DNA of 64,000 nucleotides. Origin: Pegoplata infirma. Lineage: Eukaryota; Arthropoda; Insecta; Diptera; Anthomyiidae. Under the pieces are notes generated by a model, which did not search any database, had not been told where the DNA came from, and saw nothing but the letters and a program-made list of their open reading frames with translations. Made by a program: the position numbers and the translations under genes. The stretch is taken from contig OY992538.1 of assembly GCA_963921195.1 (NCBI GenBank), forward strand, positions 59,138,852-59,202,851. Direction: 5' to 3'. Of the stretch, positions 1 to 10,439 are shown in pieces; position 1 is the first letter of the stretch; the number at the start of each line of letters is the position of its first letter.

Positions 1-23
1 TAAAGATTTTGTTAAAAAAAAAA

Positions 24-430
24 TTGACAAAATTTTCTATACGAAGAATTTGTTAAATAAATGGACAACATTTTTTATACAAAAATTTTGTTAAAAAATC
101 CGGACAAAGACAAAATTTTCTATACAAAAATTTTGTTAAAAATAAGTGACAAAATTTTTTATACGAAAATTTTGTTAAAAAAAGTGAAAAAATTTTCTAT
201 ACGAAAATTTTGGTAAAAAAAAGTTACAAAATTTTATATACGAAAATTTTGTTAAATAAAGTGACAAAGTTTTTTATATGAAAATTTTGTTAAAAAATCG
301 TGAAAAAGACAAAATTTTCTATACAAAAATTTTGTTTAAAAAAGGTGACAAAAGTTTTATACGAAAATTTTGTTAAAAAAATTTTAAAATTTTATATATA
401 AACATTTTTGTTAAAACAAGTGACAATATT
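24..430. repeat. AT-rich tandem array, unit about 38-40 bp
   Basis: About nine to ten degenerate copies of a unit reading GACAAAATTTTCTATACGAAA followed by TTTTGTTAAAAAA. Each unit contains the palindrome AAAATTTT. Two copies carry an extra GACAAA-type duplication (near 107 and 303). The array may extend beyond the left edge of the window. Confidence 0.75.
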
Positions 431-1070
431 TTCTAAATGAAAATTTAAAAAAACGAAATATTTTTTTAAATTTTTTTTGCAAAATTCCTAAAATTCCCAA
501 ATTTCTTTAAATTCTGCAATATTTTTGTTTTTAAAGTTTTTAAAATTCTATTTTAAATTAATGCCAACATTTATTTTTAATGCATGAACAAATTCTTTTC
601 ATTTAAAATTGGTTTAAAATAAAAATTGTATGGTAAACTCATTAAATCCGCTTTTGTTTTATACTTTAAACTCATTTCCATGTATTTTTTTTTTTTATAA
701 TTTCCACAAAATCTTAATTTCATTTAAATGTCAATAACATTGACATTGTGGTGTGTCGATTGTCGGGTTTACAAATGTATTTATTTAAAAATTTTAATGC
801 AAACTGGGTCGGTTTAGCTGGCTGGCTGACTGTTGGGTAGGTGGTTTGACTGGCTGTCAATGTAACCCCCCTTCCCAAATGAATTCAAGGTGTTGACGTT
901 AAGGCAAATATTTAAATTTACAACATAAATGAATGTGCGTTTCGTGTCATTTTTTACTGTTTAAAGAAATTAAAGTATATGTTTTTGTGAGAAAATTTTT
1001 TTAACCACTTAGTGTTAGTGAAGGAGCGTTTGTAACACTTCCAAATATCGGTTTTAAGTCCCTTTTATAT
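431..1070. other. Intronic sequence without recognisable feature
   Basis: AT-rich sequence with a locally more complex patch at 800-900 (GGCTGGCTGACTG, CCCCCCTTCCC). No open frame, RNA gene or repeat partner elsewhere in the window was recognised. Confidence 0.5.
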
Positions 1071-1280
1071 AGAAAAATTCTCAGATTCTAAGACATTTTT
1101 CCCGAAGAAAAATTCTCAGATTCTGAACCGTTTTTCCTATAGAAAACTTCTCCTATAGAAAAATTCTCAGAGTTTGAGACATTTTTCTTATAGAAAAATT
1201 CTCAGAGTTTGAGACATTTTTCTTATAGAAAAAATTTCAGACCCTGAGACATTTTTTCTACAGAAAAATTCAGATTCGGA
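1070..1280. repeat. Short array of the 36-bp TCTCAGATTCTGAGA minisatellite
   Basis: About five to six degenerate copies of the unit TTCTCAGATTCTGAGACATT plus a TTTTTCTATAGAAAAA-type palindrome. It is the same unit that forms the 1 kb array at 20780-21830. The array is interrupted on its right side by a SINE beginning near 1287. Confidence 0.7.
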
Positions 1281-1286
1281 GACAGT

Positions 1287-1496
1287 GGGCCCAGTAGGTT
1301 ATTTGGTAGTGCGCTAGCCTTTGAAACTGGGGCTGGTGGGTTCGATTGCCACCAGCACCCTTGGTTTTTTCGCTACAACGCGACGACGGTCATTGTTACC
1401 AGTTCTCGTTTAGGTTGAAATTATTAAAAACGTATTGTAAATAAAAGTAAAAATTAAAAATTCTTGATCATGGGATCAAAATTATTATTATTATTA
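1287..1496 (+). mobile_element. tRNA-derived SINE, copy 1
   Basis: Plus-strand copy of a SINE found three times in the window. The head resembles a tRNA with a degenerate A box (near 1297-1310) and a B box GGTTCGATTGC at 1339-1349 (consensus GGTTCGANTCC). A body of about 100 bp follows (CGCTACAACGCGACGACGGTC ... CCAGTTCTCG), then a tail ending GATCATGGGATCAAAATT and a run of ATT triplets. It abuts a MITE that starts at 1497. The tRNA-like head, non-coding body and simple tail define a Pol III-derived SINE. Mobilisation would depend on an unlinked LINE. Confidence 0.85.
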
Positions 1497-2148
1497 CACT
1501 CAAAAAAAAAAAAATTATAAAATTACAAGAAAAACTTGTAACTTTTTTTTTGTTTGTTACCTCCTATTTGACAAAAATTCCTAGTAATTTTACAAGCTTT
1601 TTACCAATAATTTTGTAATTTTACAAGGTTTTTACCAATAAAATTGTAAATTTACAAATTTTTAGGCACGATTACAAAAGAGGTTTTGTAATTTTACTGG
1701 ACTTTTTGCTACCTCCTATTTTATGAGAATTCCTGGTAATTTTTTAAGCTTTTTACCAATATTTTTTTAATTTTGCAAGCTTTTTACCAATAAAATTGTA
1801 AATTTACAGTTTTTTGGCGCAATTAAAATTACAAGGAATTCTGTTGAATTTACTAGATTTTTTTTTTGTAAAATTATCTTGGAAATTTGTAAAATTACAG
1901 TTTTCTTGTGTAAAAAAAATAAACACCTTGTAATATTTTTTTAATTTGTAAAATAATTCACTTTTTTGTAAATTTACCCAAAAAATTTGTAAAATAAATT
2001 TACCAACATATAATAGTTAAATAACAAAGCAAACTGTAGTTGTCGTTTTATTAAATATACAACAATTTTTGTAAAAAGACAAAAATATTAGTAAAATAGA
2101 ATTACAAGACCTTGTACTTGTAATTTTACAAACTTTTTTTTTTGAGTG
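1497..2148. mobile_element. TA-flanked palindromic MITE (CACTCAAAAAAA ends)
   Basis: The ends are CACTCAAAAAAAA at 1497 and TTTTTTTGAGTG at 2148, each flanked by TA, as expected for a Tc1/mariner-type target duplication. The interior is a chain of short motifs (TTGTAATTTTACAAG, CTTTTTACCAATAA, GCTACCTCCTATTT) that can fold on itself. The left half resembles the element at 58690-59217 and the right half resembles 57137-57897 in reverse, so this copy looks chimeric. No transposase is present. Confidence 0.75.
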
Positions 2149-2150
2149 TA

Positions 2151-2428
2151 CATTCAACATAACCTAAAAATACAAAATGCTTTAATTCGGCTGCTGGTTG
2201 ACATATGTGAACATAATTTAACACCGAAAGGTACTTAAACAAGTACCAACACATTTAATGACAAAAAAAGATTAAAAAGAAATCGCGGATTTTTTTTCCA
2301 AAATTTTTTTTCGCGGAATTTTTTTTTGAATTTTTTTTTTTTTAAGTTTTTTGAAATAATCTTTTTGATATTGTGGAGGGTATCAATACATTCGGCCCGG
2401 CCGAATTTAACTTTTTTACTTGTTTTAA
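2151..2428 (+). mobile_element. DINE-1-like fragment, right end
   Basis: Matches the 3' part of the complete short-type element at 48401-49014: CATTCAACATAACC, then TGACATATGTGAAC, a poly-T block containing CGCGGA, and the terminal GTGGAGGGTATC ... GAATTTAACTTTTTTACTTGTT. It is joined head to head with a reverse-oriented DINE fragment starting near 2440. Confidence 0.7.
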
Positions 2429-2439
2429 CTAATTTTTGA

Positions 2440-3125
2440 ATAAAAAAATTTACTAAATTTTTTTTAGTGAAAAATTTTTTTTGAGTGTAAAAATTTTTTT
2501 CGAGTGTATTTTTTTTTAGTGTAAAAATATGTTTGAGTGACAAAAATACGTTGTAAAATATTTTTGTGACTTAACAATGTTTTTTAAACAGGTTTTTTAA
2601 CGGGTTTTCAACACATGAATTTAAGGTGAAGCTAATCTGAAATTAACGGTTTTGATAATAACTTTTGACCCACTGGACCGATTCAGCTGAAATTCAATAC
2701 GAACTAGACCAGAGCAACGACAAATATATATGCGAGGCTTCATCATCCTAAGAATTGTCTTTCGAAAGTTAGCGTGTTTTTTATCTTGTAAATTCACGAA
2801 ATACCATTGCCGAAATTCAGTCTTTTGCTCATAACTTTTGAAACACTGGATTTCGCTGGATTGCAATGCCAACCTGACCAGGTAAATATCGTAAAGTCTT
2901 TTAAAAGTTACCGTGTTACCAGACAGACGGACAGACAGAAAGACGGACGGACAGACAGACGGACGCACGGACGGACGCACGGACGGACAGACGGACGCAC
3001 GGACGGACGGACATCGCTAGATCATTTTAAAATCGATCGAGGATCATGACCAATATTTCGAGGTGTTACAAACGGAATGACAAACTTATATATACCCTCT
3101 ATCACTAGAGTGGAGGGTGTAAAAA
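2440..3125 (-). mobile_element. DINE-1/INE-1-like element, reverse orientation, partial
   Basis: On the minus strand it begins with the hairpin end TACACCCTCCACTCTAGTGA and runs through TTGTCATTCCGTTTGTAACA. The CCGTCCGTCC tract follows (2935-3012 on the plus strand as GGACGGAC), then the conserved phrases built around CACTGGACCGATTC and GAATTTAAGGTGAAGC. It lacks the AAGTATATATATTC block and the far AACAAGTA end. Open frames read across this tract (runs of Arg/Pro/Ser/Val) are simple-repeat artefacts. Confidence 0.75.
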
Positions 3126-3321
3126 TATTTTAGAAAATGACTGAGAGAATTCTGACCGACCTAAACTCTTATATATTTTGATATATTAATATAAAGGGAC
3201 AGGACCTTCAAATATATGCACTTAAAATTAAAATTAGAAAAAAATGTGCATTTTTACATTTTTGAAAAAAAAAAAAATTTTACTTGTTTTATAACAAAAA
3301 AAAAACACGTCGTTTAGACAA

Positions 3322-4263
3322 CCCAGTTGGCAACGTCCTCGAGCCATCCTCAGTGACGGAGCGATGACATGTCAGAATCACATCTGACATCCACAAGACA
3401 TCTCTATGTACTGGGTTGAGGACAGTTTCATACAAATTTTCAAAATGTCCTCACTCAAAGTCAGCAGTGGTCAGGGCTGACCTTCTGGGGACATGTCACC
3501 TAAGACATCTTTGGGGAAATGTCTGACATAGGTCATGTGAAAATACAAAAAAATTTCGTATTTCCTTTAGTTTTTACTTTTATCCATTTTCCATTATAAA
3601 TTATCTTTCTCATATTTAGAAAAAACTTTTCGCCTTTTTTAGTCCCAACTGGATTTGAACCTGGAACCTCCAGTTTATTAGACCCACACCTAACCACTTG
3701 TTCCAAACTTGATTTTCAAAATTGTCTATTTATTACTTTTATTCTACTTGTTAGATTTTAATTTAATTTAATTAATTCGATAATAATAATAATATAATAA
3801 TAATAATTTGATCCAATGATTTTTATTTATTCAGTTTTTTATTTACAACTCATTTTAAATAATTTTAACCTAACCGAGAACTGGTAACAATGACCGTTGT
3901 CTCGTTGTAGCGAAATCGACCAAGGGTTTTGGTGGGAATCGAACCCACGACCCCCTGTTTCATAGGCTAGCACGCTACCAACTAGCCTACAAAGGCCCCT
4001 TAATTAATTCGATAATATTGCCATCTTTTTCTTGGAAATTGAAGAGTTGCCCAGATTTAAAATTCTAATTTAATATACTGCTATTTTGAAGACATTTCCT
4101 TTTAGAAGTCTCAGAGGAATTGTCCACACTCTTAAAGCAAACATTCAGTGCTGACAATGTTAGGACATGTCATCAAGGATTGCCTATGATTTGTCAGAAC
4201 CTGAAGACATTTCCTCAAGGAATCACTGTGGAAATTTCCTCAGTGACAGATTTTCCAACTGGG
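3322..4263 (-). mobile_element. TIR element with tRNA-like promoter, copy 1 (split by SINE)
   Basis: The ends are CCCAGTTGGCAA and TTCCAACTGGG, imperfect inverted repeats; subterminal motifs (GACATGTCAGA, CTGACATCC, CCTCAGTGAC) recur in both halves. The inner part carries, on the minus strand, a tRNA-like module with an A-box-like AGTGGTTAGGTG (3687-3698) and a perfect B box GGTTCAAATCC (3651-3661). Removing the SINE at 3786-3999 gives an element of about 0.72 kb. A second copy at 6225-7505 lacks the SINE. Whether the tRNA-like part is an ancient SINE inside a DNA element or part of a composite is unclear. Confidence 0.6.
3786..3999 (-). mobile_element. tRNA-derived SINE, copy 2, with 18-bp target duplication
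   Basis: Minus-strand copy. The head GGGCCTTTGTAGGCTAGTTGG holds the A box (TAGGCTAGTTGG, 3978-3989 on the plus strand). The B box GGTTCGATTCC is perfect (3935-3945), followed by the conserved body and the (ATT)n tail at the left. It is flanked by identical 18-bp direct repeats TTAATTAATTCGATAATA at 3768-3785 and 4000-4017. The paralogous sequence at 7334-7360 has no SINE, which gives the empty site. Target duplication plus 3' tail indicates LINE-mediated retroposition. Confidence 0.9.
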
Positions 4264-4274
4264 AAGTATTTGAC

Positions 4275-4759
4275 CTCAAACAAATTTACGAGAGTTTCTT
4301 GTAAAAAATACAATTTTATAGGCAAAAAGCTTGTAAAATTAAAAACAACAAGTTCTTTACCAAAAAAAATTGTTAATTTACAATTTTTTTGACGCGATAA
4401 AAATTACAAGGACTTCTCGTGACATTACTTGAGTTTGTGCTACCTACTATTTTACGATAATTTCTAGTAAAAATTACGAGCTGTTTTGTAGTTTTACAAG
4501 TTTTTTACCAATAAAACTGTAAATTTACAACTTTTTTGATGCAATAATATTTACAAGAAATTCTCGCAACTTAACTAGATTTTTTTTTTGTAAAATTACC
4601 TTGGAAATTTTGACGTTAACGAAAAAATTGTAAAATTACATAGAAAAATTTAAATTTCGATTGGAAATTTTTTTGTCAAAAACCAAGGCAAACAAATATT
4701 TGTAAAATGGGAATACGGAACTTTTTCTAGTAATTTGACAAAGGTTTTTTTTTGAGTGT
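4275..4759. mobile_element. MITE of the CACTCAAAA family, left end degraded
   Basis: The right end TTTTTTTTTGAGTG (4746-4759) and the internal motif chain (TTACAAG, TTTTTTACCAATAA, GACGCGATAAAAATTACAAGG, CTACCTACTATTTTACG) match the TA-flanked MITE family. The left terminus is not recognisable. Confidence 0.6.
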
Positions 4760-4769
4760 GGGGTATTCA

Positions 4770-6220
4770 TGGAAATTAATTTAAATGTTTTTAGCTGACA
4801 TCATTATGTCTTAATTTTGTATTAATATGCAGTTAAGGGTTAAAATTAAAAACATTTTTGACTTTGCCTGTTTAAAGTAAACATTTTTGTGAAACAAACA
4901 AAAGTAATTGCTGTTAAAATTGTAAGAATATAATAAAAAGTTAATGATAATGATTTTGTTGATGACGAACAGACAAAAACCATTTGTGTTAATTGTTTAA
5001 AATTGTGAACCTAAAGACACAAAAAACACAAATATTTTTTTCCGGTTTTGATATTAAACTTTCAAATACAAGAAAGGTTTCAAATAATTGTAGAAAGGGA
5101 AAAAAGGGTTACAATTTTTTCAGCGGCCGTTATTCAGTTTAAGGAAGAAACCGTATGAGAATTTTCATTTGTTTTGGTTTTTTATCATATTTTGCCAACT
5201 CAGGCGAAAAACATACAAAATCGAAATTTCAGAATTGGAATGAATTGACATTTAAAAAAACAAAACCCTCAAGGCTTTATTTTTAGTTCAGAGCTAGATT
5301 TTTTTAGACGTCTTGAAAGATTGTTATTTTAAGGTATTTTAAGTTTGTGTGTACTAAACATGCCCTACCTTAGGGACCCCTGGTGGTACCTTATCGGACA
5401 TTTGGGGTCTAGCGTTTAAAATTAAGCTCGAAATTGCGTTAGCTATAACTGGTATGAATTTCGCTGTAATCGGTTAAGTGCCTACTTATTGAATAGCTAT
5501 TTTTTTTAAAAATAATCCACTGTGCACCGTTGCGTATGATTGTTATTTAAGGGAAATTACAAAATTAAGCATACGCCCCTATACAGTTTTCCAGCAATTA
5601 TTATTACTCTAAAAAAAAGTTCACCAACTTTAAATGTTTGTAAAAAACGCTGAACTTAAAAAAACCTTGAGGGTTTGCTATGGAATATATCATCTTTCAT
5701 TTGGCTTTTGGTTTCATCCCATTCCAATTTGGATTGTCTAACCATTACCAACAAATTTTCTTTGAGTGTCGGTTATATGAATTATTTTATTAAATTTTAA
5801 TGAAATTTGTTCATAAATTGTTATCATCCTTTAGTTATCTTTGTAAAACAACTTTTGTTGTGTTGCTTGGCGTAGTCTCCATGGTATTTTGTGCTACAAA
5901 GGGATGTATTGGATGGATGGATGGTTTAGTTGTAAAATGTTACAACAAAACTTTTTTTTTTTTTTTTTTGTATTAATTAAAAACGTGCAAAGTATAAAAA
6001 TTGTTATGTTATTCTTTATACATTTGTACATTTTTCCCACACATTCATACGAGTAACTCATACACTTTTGTAATCATCTTGAAAGAGATGATTTTCAATT
6101 GTATTAAAGTTAAATTGCATCGAATGGGAAAGTTTGCTAAGGTAAAAATATTATTTTAGATAGAGATATGATAAATTAGTGGACAGACTCTTATTTCTCT
6201 ACAAATATGAATCGTTAGAA
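4770..6220. other. Intronic sequence with one weak fold-back
   Basis: Mostly AT-rich unique-looking sequence. Between about 5228 and 5740 two arms pair imperfectly: CAAAACCCTCAAGGC near 5263 with ACCTTGAGGGTTTG near 5665, and AGAATTGGAATG near 5231 with CATTCCAATTT near 5720. A run of about 20 T occurs near 5951-5970 and TGGATGGATGGATGG near 5910. No gene is visible. Confidence 0.45.
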
Positions 6221-6224
6221 ACAT

Positions 6225-7505
6225 CCCAGTTGGCAACATCCTCGAACCATCCCCAGTGACGAGGCGGTGACATGTCAGAGTCACTGCTGACATCCACAAG
6301 ACTCTCTATGTACTGAGTTGAGGGCAGTTTAATTTAAATTTTCAAAATGTCTTCACTTAAAATCAGCAGTAGTCAGGGCTTGATGACTTTCTGGGAACAT
6401 GTCACCTTTAACTTCTTTGGGGAAATATCTGATATAGCCCAGCAAAAAATAATCGAAATTGTAGTTGGCGTACAAAAGTGCATACTAGATGCACTACTGT
6501 AAGGCAGAGATAGAAATATAAATTTTTCGATAAACTACGAATATAAACAGACATTTTTAAATACATTCGCTTACAGTAGTGCTTCTAGTATGCACTACCG
6601 TAAGGCAGAGAGAAAAAAACTATAAATTATACGACGACTTATGAGCATCAAACAGCAAAACGAAAATTTGGTTGAAAATATATTTTCAATTCAGTTGATA
6701 TTCTGTTTTTTTGTGAAGGGACGTGTACGCATGTGCAAACGTAAAAACAAAAGTTTCGTCTACACACTATTCAGACATTAAGACTGTAGTTTTATTTGTA
6801 TGCTTACGAGGAGCACTTCCTTCATACAAATTTTTCAGGCATGCAGACTTTAGTGATGGTAATACAATATTTTTGTGCTTTTTTGGAGCAATGATTTCTG
6901 AGCAACCAATATGCTTACAAAAATGAACCTAGTAAGCTTCAAAGAAGCTATGATTTTATTACATTTTTATAGCGCTGAAATAAGCGCTCGGATGAAATGC
7001 TCTAAAGTGGGACATTGCGACCAAATATTATGCCATACGTAAGCAGGTTTGTTAGGGACTGTCTACTCAACATTCCCTTACAAAGCTGCTTACGGCGAAG
7101 CAGTAGTTTTTGGTGGGAGGTTATACGAAAATACAAAAAAAAATCGTATTTCCTCTAGTTTTTACTTTTACCCATTTTCCTCAACAAATTATCATTCTCA
7201 TATTAAGAAAACTTTTTTCGCCTCTCTTAATCCCATCTGGATTTGAACCTGGAACCTCCAGTTTATTTGTACTACACCTAACTACTTGTTCCAAACTTCA
7301 TTTTCATTTATACTACTTGTAATATTTTGATTTTATTTTAAATAAATCGATTATATTGCCATCTTTTTCTTGAAAATTGAAGAGTTGCCCAAATTTTAAA
7401 TTCTAATTTAATATACTGCTATCCTGAAGTCATTTCCTTATCGATGTCTTAGAGGAATTTTTCACACTCTTAAGACATTCATTGTTGGCAATGTTAGGAC
7501 ATGTC
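6225..7505 (-). mobile_element. TIR element with tRNA-like promoter, copy 2 (interrupted)
   Basis: Starts CCCAGTTGGCAACATCC like copy 1 at 3322. It follows it closely to about 6437, resumes at 7118 (AGGTTATACGAAAATAC) and continues to about 7505. It includes the minus-strand B box GGTTCAAATCC at 7239-7249 and the uninterrupted site AAATAAATCGATTATATTGCC, where copy 1 carries its SINE. The right TIR is lost where a MITE fragment begins. Confidence 0.65.
6438..7117. mobile_element. Insertion within TIR element copy 2 (0.68 kb)
   Basis: Absent from copy 1 of the host repeat, so it is an insertion by comparison. The ends are CCCAGCAAAAA and TTTTTGGTGGG, roughly inverted. Two related sub-blocks, TAGTGCATACTAGATGCACTA (part) and TAGTATGCACTACCG, share the phrase GTAAGGCAGAGA. 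The longest frame (6723-6926) has no recognisable domain. No clear target duplication is visible. Confidence 0.55.
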
Positions 7506-7862
7506 ATCAAGGATTACCTTTACAATCTTTTTATCAATAATTTTGTAATTTTACAAAATTCTTACCAATAAATTTGTAATTTTACAAGCTTTCTACTTAT
7601 AAAATTGTAAATTTAAAATTTTTTTGAAACTATAAAACTTACAAGGATGTTTTGTGACTTGACTAAAATTTTTGGTACCTAATATTTTACGAGAATTCCT
7701 AGTAAAAATTACAAGCCTTTTGTAATTTTAATAGTTATTTACCAATAAAATTGTAAATTTACAACTTTTTTGACGCAATAAAAATTACAAGGAATTCTCA
7801 TGAATTTACTAGATTTTATTTTTTGTAAAATAACCTTGGAAATTTGTAAAACTACAAAAAAC
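7505..7862. mobile_element. MITE fragment, CACTCAAAA family
   Basis: The motif chain TTTATCAATAATTTTG, TACCAATAAA, TTACAAGGA, GACGCAATAAAAATTACAAG identifies the family. Neither end with CACTC is retained. It abuts a DINE-1-like end at about 7870. Confidence 0.5.
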
Positions 7863-7869
7863 AAACAGA

Positions 7870-8262
7870 AAAGTTAAGTTCGACTTGGCTGAATCTATGA
7901 ATACCCTACACAATGCCTTTCTTAAATGATAGTAAATTTTTTAAAGTGAAAAAAAAAAAAAAAATAATAATTTTAATTATATTTTTTTTTGAGTAAAAAG
8001 TGTTTTTGTCACTTTTGTAAAAAAATGCTATTTTTTTAAGTGTAAAATTTTTATCGAGTGTAAATTTTATGTTTAGTGTAAAAATATTTTTGAGTGCCAA
8101 AAATACTTTGTAGAGTAATTTTGTGGCTATCGAATGTTTTTAAAGCTCGGTTTTTTCAACTCTTGAATTTAAGGTGAAACCAATCTGAAATTCACGATTT
8201 TGCTAATAACTTTTGAACCACTGGACCGATTTGGCTAAAATTGAACACGAACCAGACAAATA
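7870..8262 (-). mobile_element. DINE-1-like element, part 1 (split by 7 kb fold-back)
   Basis: Begins with the terminal AAAAGTTAAGTTCGACTTGG and AATACCCTACACAATGCC, continues through the poly-T/GAGTG block and GAATTTAAGGTGAAACC, and breaks at 8262 (GAACCAGACAAAT). The sequence resumes at about 15324 with ATATACCAAGCTTCAGCACC, exactly where the intact element at 11258-12262 would continue. Together they make one element interrupted by the insertion at 8263-15323. Confidence 0.75.
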
Positions 8263-9227
8263 ACACTGTGCAACAAGAAAAATGAGCCTCAATGGCTTCA
8301 ACGCCATATGAAAGTAGACCATCAAATGGACAAAATCACCAAAGGGTTTTGCAAAGTCAGTTCGGATTTCTTTTTTATAGCCCACGGAAGTTTTTATTTT
8401 TTTATCAAAGGCGTTTGGAAAACGTCAAAAATACTTTAATAAGAACACATCTGAGCTTCAAAATATGATTTGATGTCTTCAGTAAAATTTTATGGCGGTT
8501 CTTTTCTCAGAACATTTTAACCCTCTATCTGCCATTTTAAGGGATCATTTTAGTCCTTTTTCAAAAACTGAACACAGAAGTCTAATAAAACGTCCATTTA
8601 GAGGGTTAAAATGTTCTACAAATATTTTCCTCATAAAATTTCACTAGGGGTTGTCGAATGTTCAAAGTTTGTGCGACATGCATAAAGTGCTTAAAAAGAG
8701 TCAAGTATAAAAAATCAATGTTTGTTATTTATTTTTACCAAAGCAGTGTTAAAAATATCGACAAAAAACAGTGCAAATATACTTTTGATCTAAAAATAAT
8801 GTTCTGATGTGTTTTATAAAATTTTATGATGATTCTCTTCTTTGACCAAATTAACCCTCTAGCTCCCGTTTTAAAGGGTCATTTTTGTACTTTTTTTAAA
8901 AGAAATACAAAAAAGTCTATAAAAAGGCAGTTAAAGGGTTAAAATGTTTTACAAATATTTTCTGCATCAAATTTTACTAGGGCACGTCTAAGACAGAAAG
9001 TTCGTCCAGCATATAGAAAATGCTTAAAAATTTTAAGGTATTAAAATTTTTTTTTTGGACCGAAATAAAAAAAAAAATAAGTAACAAAGTTAAATTAGAC
9101 TTTATCGAATGTATTAATACCCTCCACAAAGTAAAAAAGTTTATTTGCAAAAAAAAAAAAATTAAAAAAAAATCCGCGAAAAAAATTTTTTGGTAAAAAA
9201 AAAATTCGACGAAAATGTTTTTTTTTT

Positions 9228-10247
9228 ATACCCTCCACTCTAGTGATAGAGGGTATATATAAGTTTGTCATTCCGTTTGTAACACATCGAAATATTGGTC
9301 TAGGACCCCATAAAGTATATATATTCATGATCCTTGATCGATTTTAAGTCGATCTAACGATGTCCGTCCGTCCGTCCGTCCGTCCGTCCGTCCGTCTGTC
9401 TGTCTGTCCGTTGAAAACACGCTAACTTTTGAAAGACTTTACAGAGGCTACTGAAGTTTGGCATATATGTTTATCATTTACCTGGTCAGGTTGGTATTGC
9501 AATCCAGCCAAATCGGTCCAGTGGTTCAAAAGTTATGAGCAAAAGTGTAAATTTCGGCAAGGGTGTTTTACGAATTTACGAGATAAAAAACACGATAACT
9601 TTCGAAAGACAATAATGAGACTACTGAAGCTAGGCATATATCTTTGCCGTTCCCCGGGTCTGTTTGATTTTAAATTTCAGCTCAATCGGTCCAGTGGTTC
9701 AAAAGTTATAAGCGAAACCCTGAATTTCAGATTAGTTTCATTTAAAATGCCACGTGTTTTAACAAGTTTTAAAAGCATTGGTGGTAACTAAACAATGCTT
9801 TTCAAACTTGTTTAATTTTAAAGCAATGCTTTTTAAACTTGTTTAGTTTTAAAAGCATTGGTAACTTAAAAATTACTCTCGAAAAAAATTTTACACTCAA
9901 AAAAAAATTTAAACTCAAAAAAAATTTTACACTCAAAAAAAAAATGTTGTTTTTTTTTTTTTACAGAAATTGCAATATTTTGTGTACATACTTACGTGCA
10001 TTCACTCAGAAATATTTTTACAGTAAAAAAATCATTACACTCGAAAAAAATTTTACACTCAAAAAAAAAATTAGTATTTTTTTTTTTTTTAAATGACAAA
10101 AAAAAGAGTTTTTTACTCAAAATAAAATATTTCTAATCAAAATTGTTAATTTTTTCACGTTAAAAAATGTACTACCGTTTAAAAAAATGCATTGTGGAGG
10201 GTATTCATAGATTCGGCAAAGTCGAATTTAACTTTTCTACTTGTTTT
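9228..10247 (+). mobile_element. Complete DINE-1/INE-1-like element (Helentron-type, non-autonomous)
   Basis: Reference copy for this window. It starts with the hairpin TATACCCTCCACTCTAGTGA / TAGAGGGTATA and continues TTTGTCATTCCGTTTGTAAC, AAGTATATATATTCATGATCC and TCGATCTAACGATG. A (CCGT)n tract follows at 9362-9410, then ATCGGTCCAGTGGTTCAAAA repeated twice and a poly-A/T block with CACTCAAAAAAAA. It ends GTGGAGGGTATTCATAG ... GTCGAATTTAACTTTTCTACTTGTT. Drosophila INE-1/DINE-1 has the same order of parts, which are known non-autonomous relatives of Helentrons. It has no coding capacity; frames inside it are shadows. It is inserted in the left arm of the 7 kb fold-back. Confidence 0.8.
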
Positions 10248-10439
10248 TTTTTTGGACTTGTTTAAATACCATTCGGTGATCGATTCTGTTCACATGTGTC
10301 AACCAGCCGCCGAATCAAAGCATTTTGTGTTTTTAGGTTATGTTGAATGTACCACAATTTTCGAGGTGTTCTTACATTTTCGTTCATAACTTTTGAACCG
10401 CTGCACTATAGGGAATTTTCTGGTATTTTCTGGCCAAAA

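Noticed and set aside
1..1280. CRISPR-like regular repeats
   Set aside because: Repeats are contiguous, AT-rich and degenerate with no unique spacers, and the genome is eukaryotic.
2621..3049. Two overlapping 80-119 residue open frames rich in Arg/Pro/Ser/Val and Asp/Gly/Arg
   Set aside because: They read through the (GGAC)n/(GTCC)n tract and conserved non-coding phrases of a DINE-1-like element; the same frames recur in every copy.
3640..3710. Possible second tRNA gene (B box GGTTCAAATCC)
   Set aside because: Repeated at 7230-7300 inside the same mobile repeat and lacking a matching acceptor stem; treated as a tRNA-derived module.
3900..3999. Possible functional tRNA gene on the minus strand
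   Set aside because: A and B boxes are present, but the sequence does not close into a full cloverleaf with an acceptor stem. It continues into a SINE body and tail and is flanked by a target duplication.
9429..9791. 120-residue plus-strand frame
   Set aside because: Lies wholly inside the intact DINE-1-like element and is present in fragments at 22379 and 34425; no domain and no selection visible.
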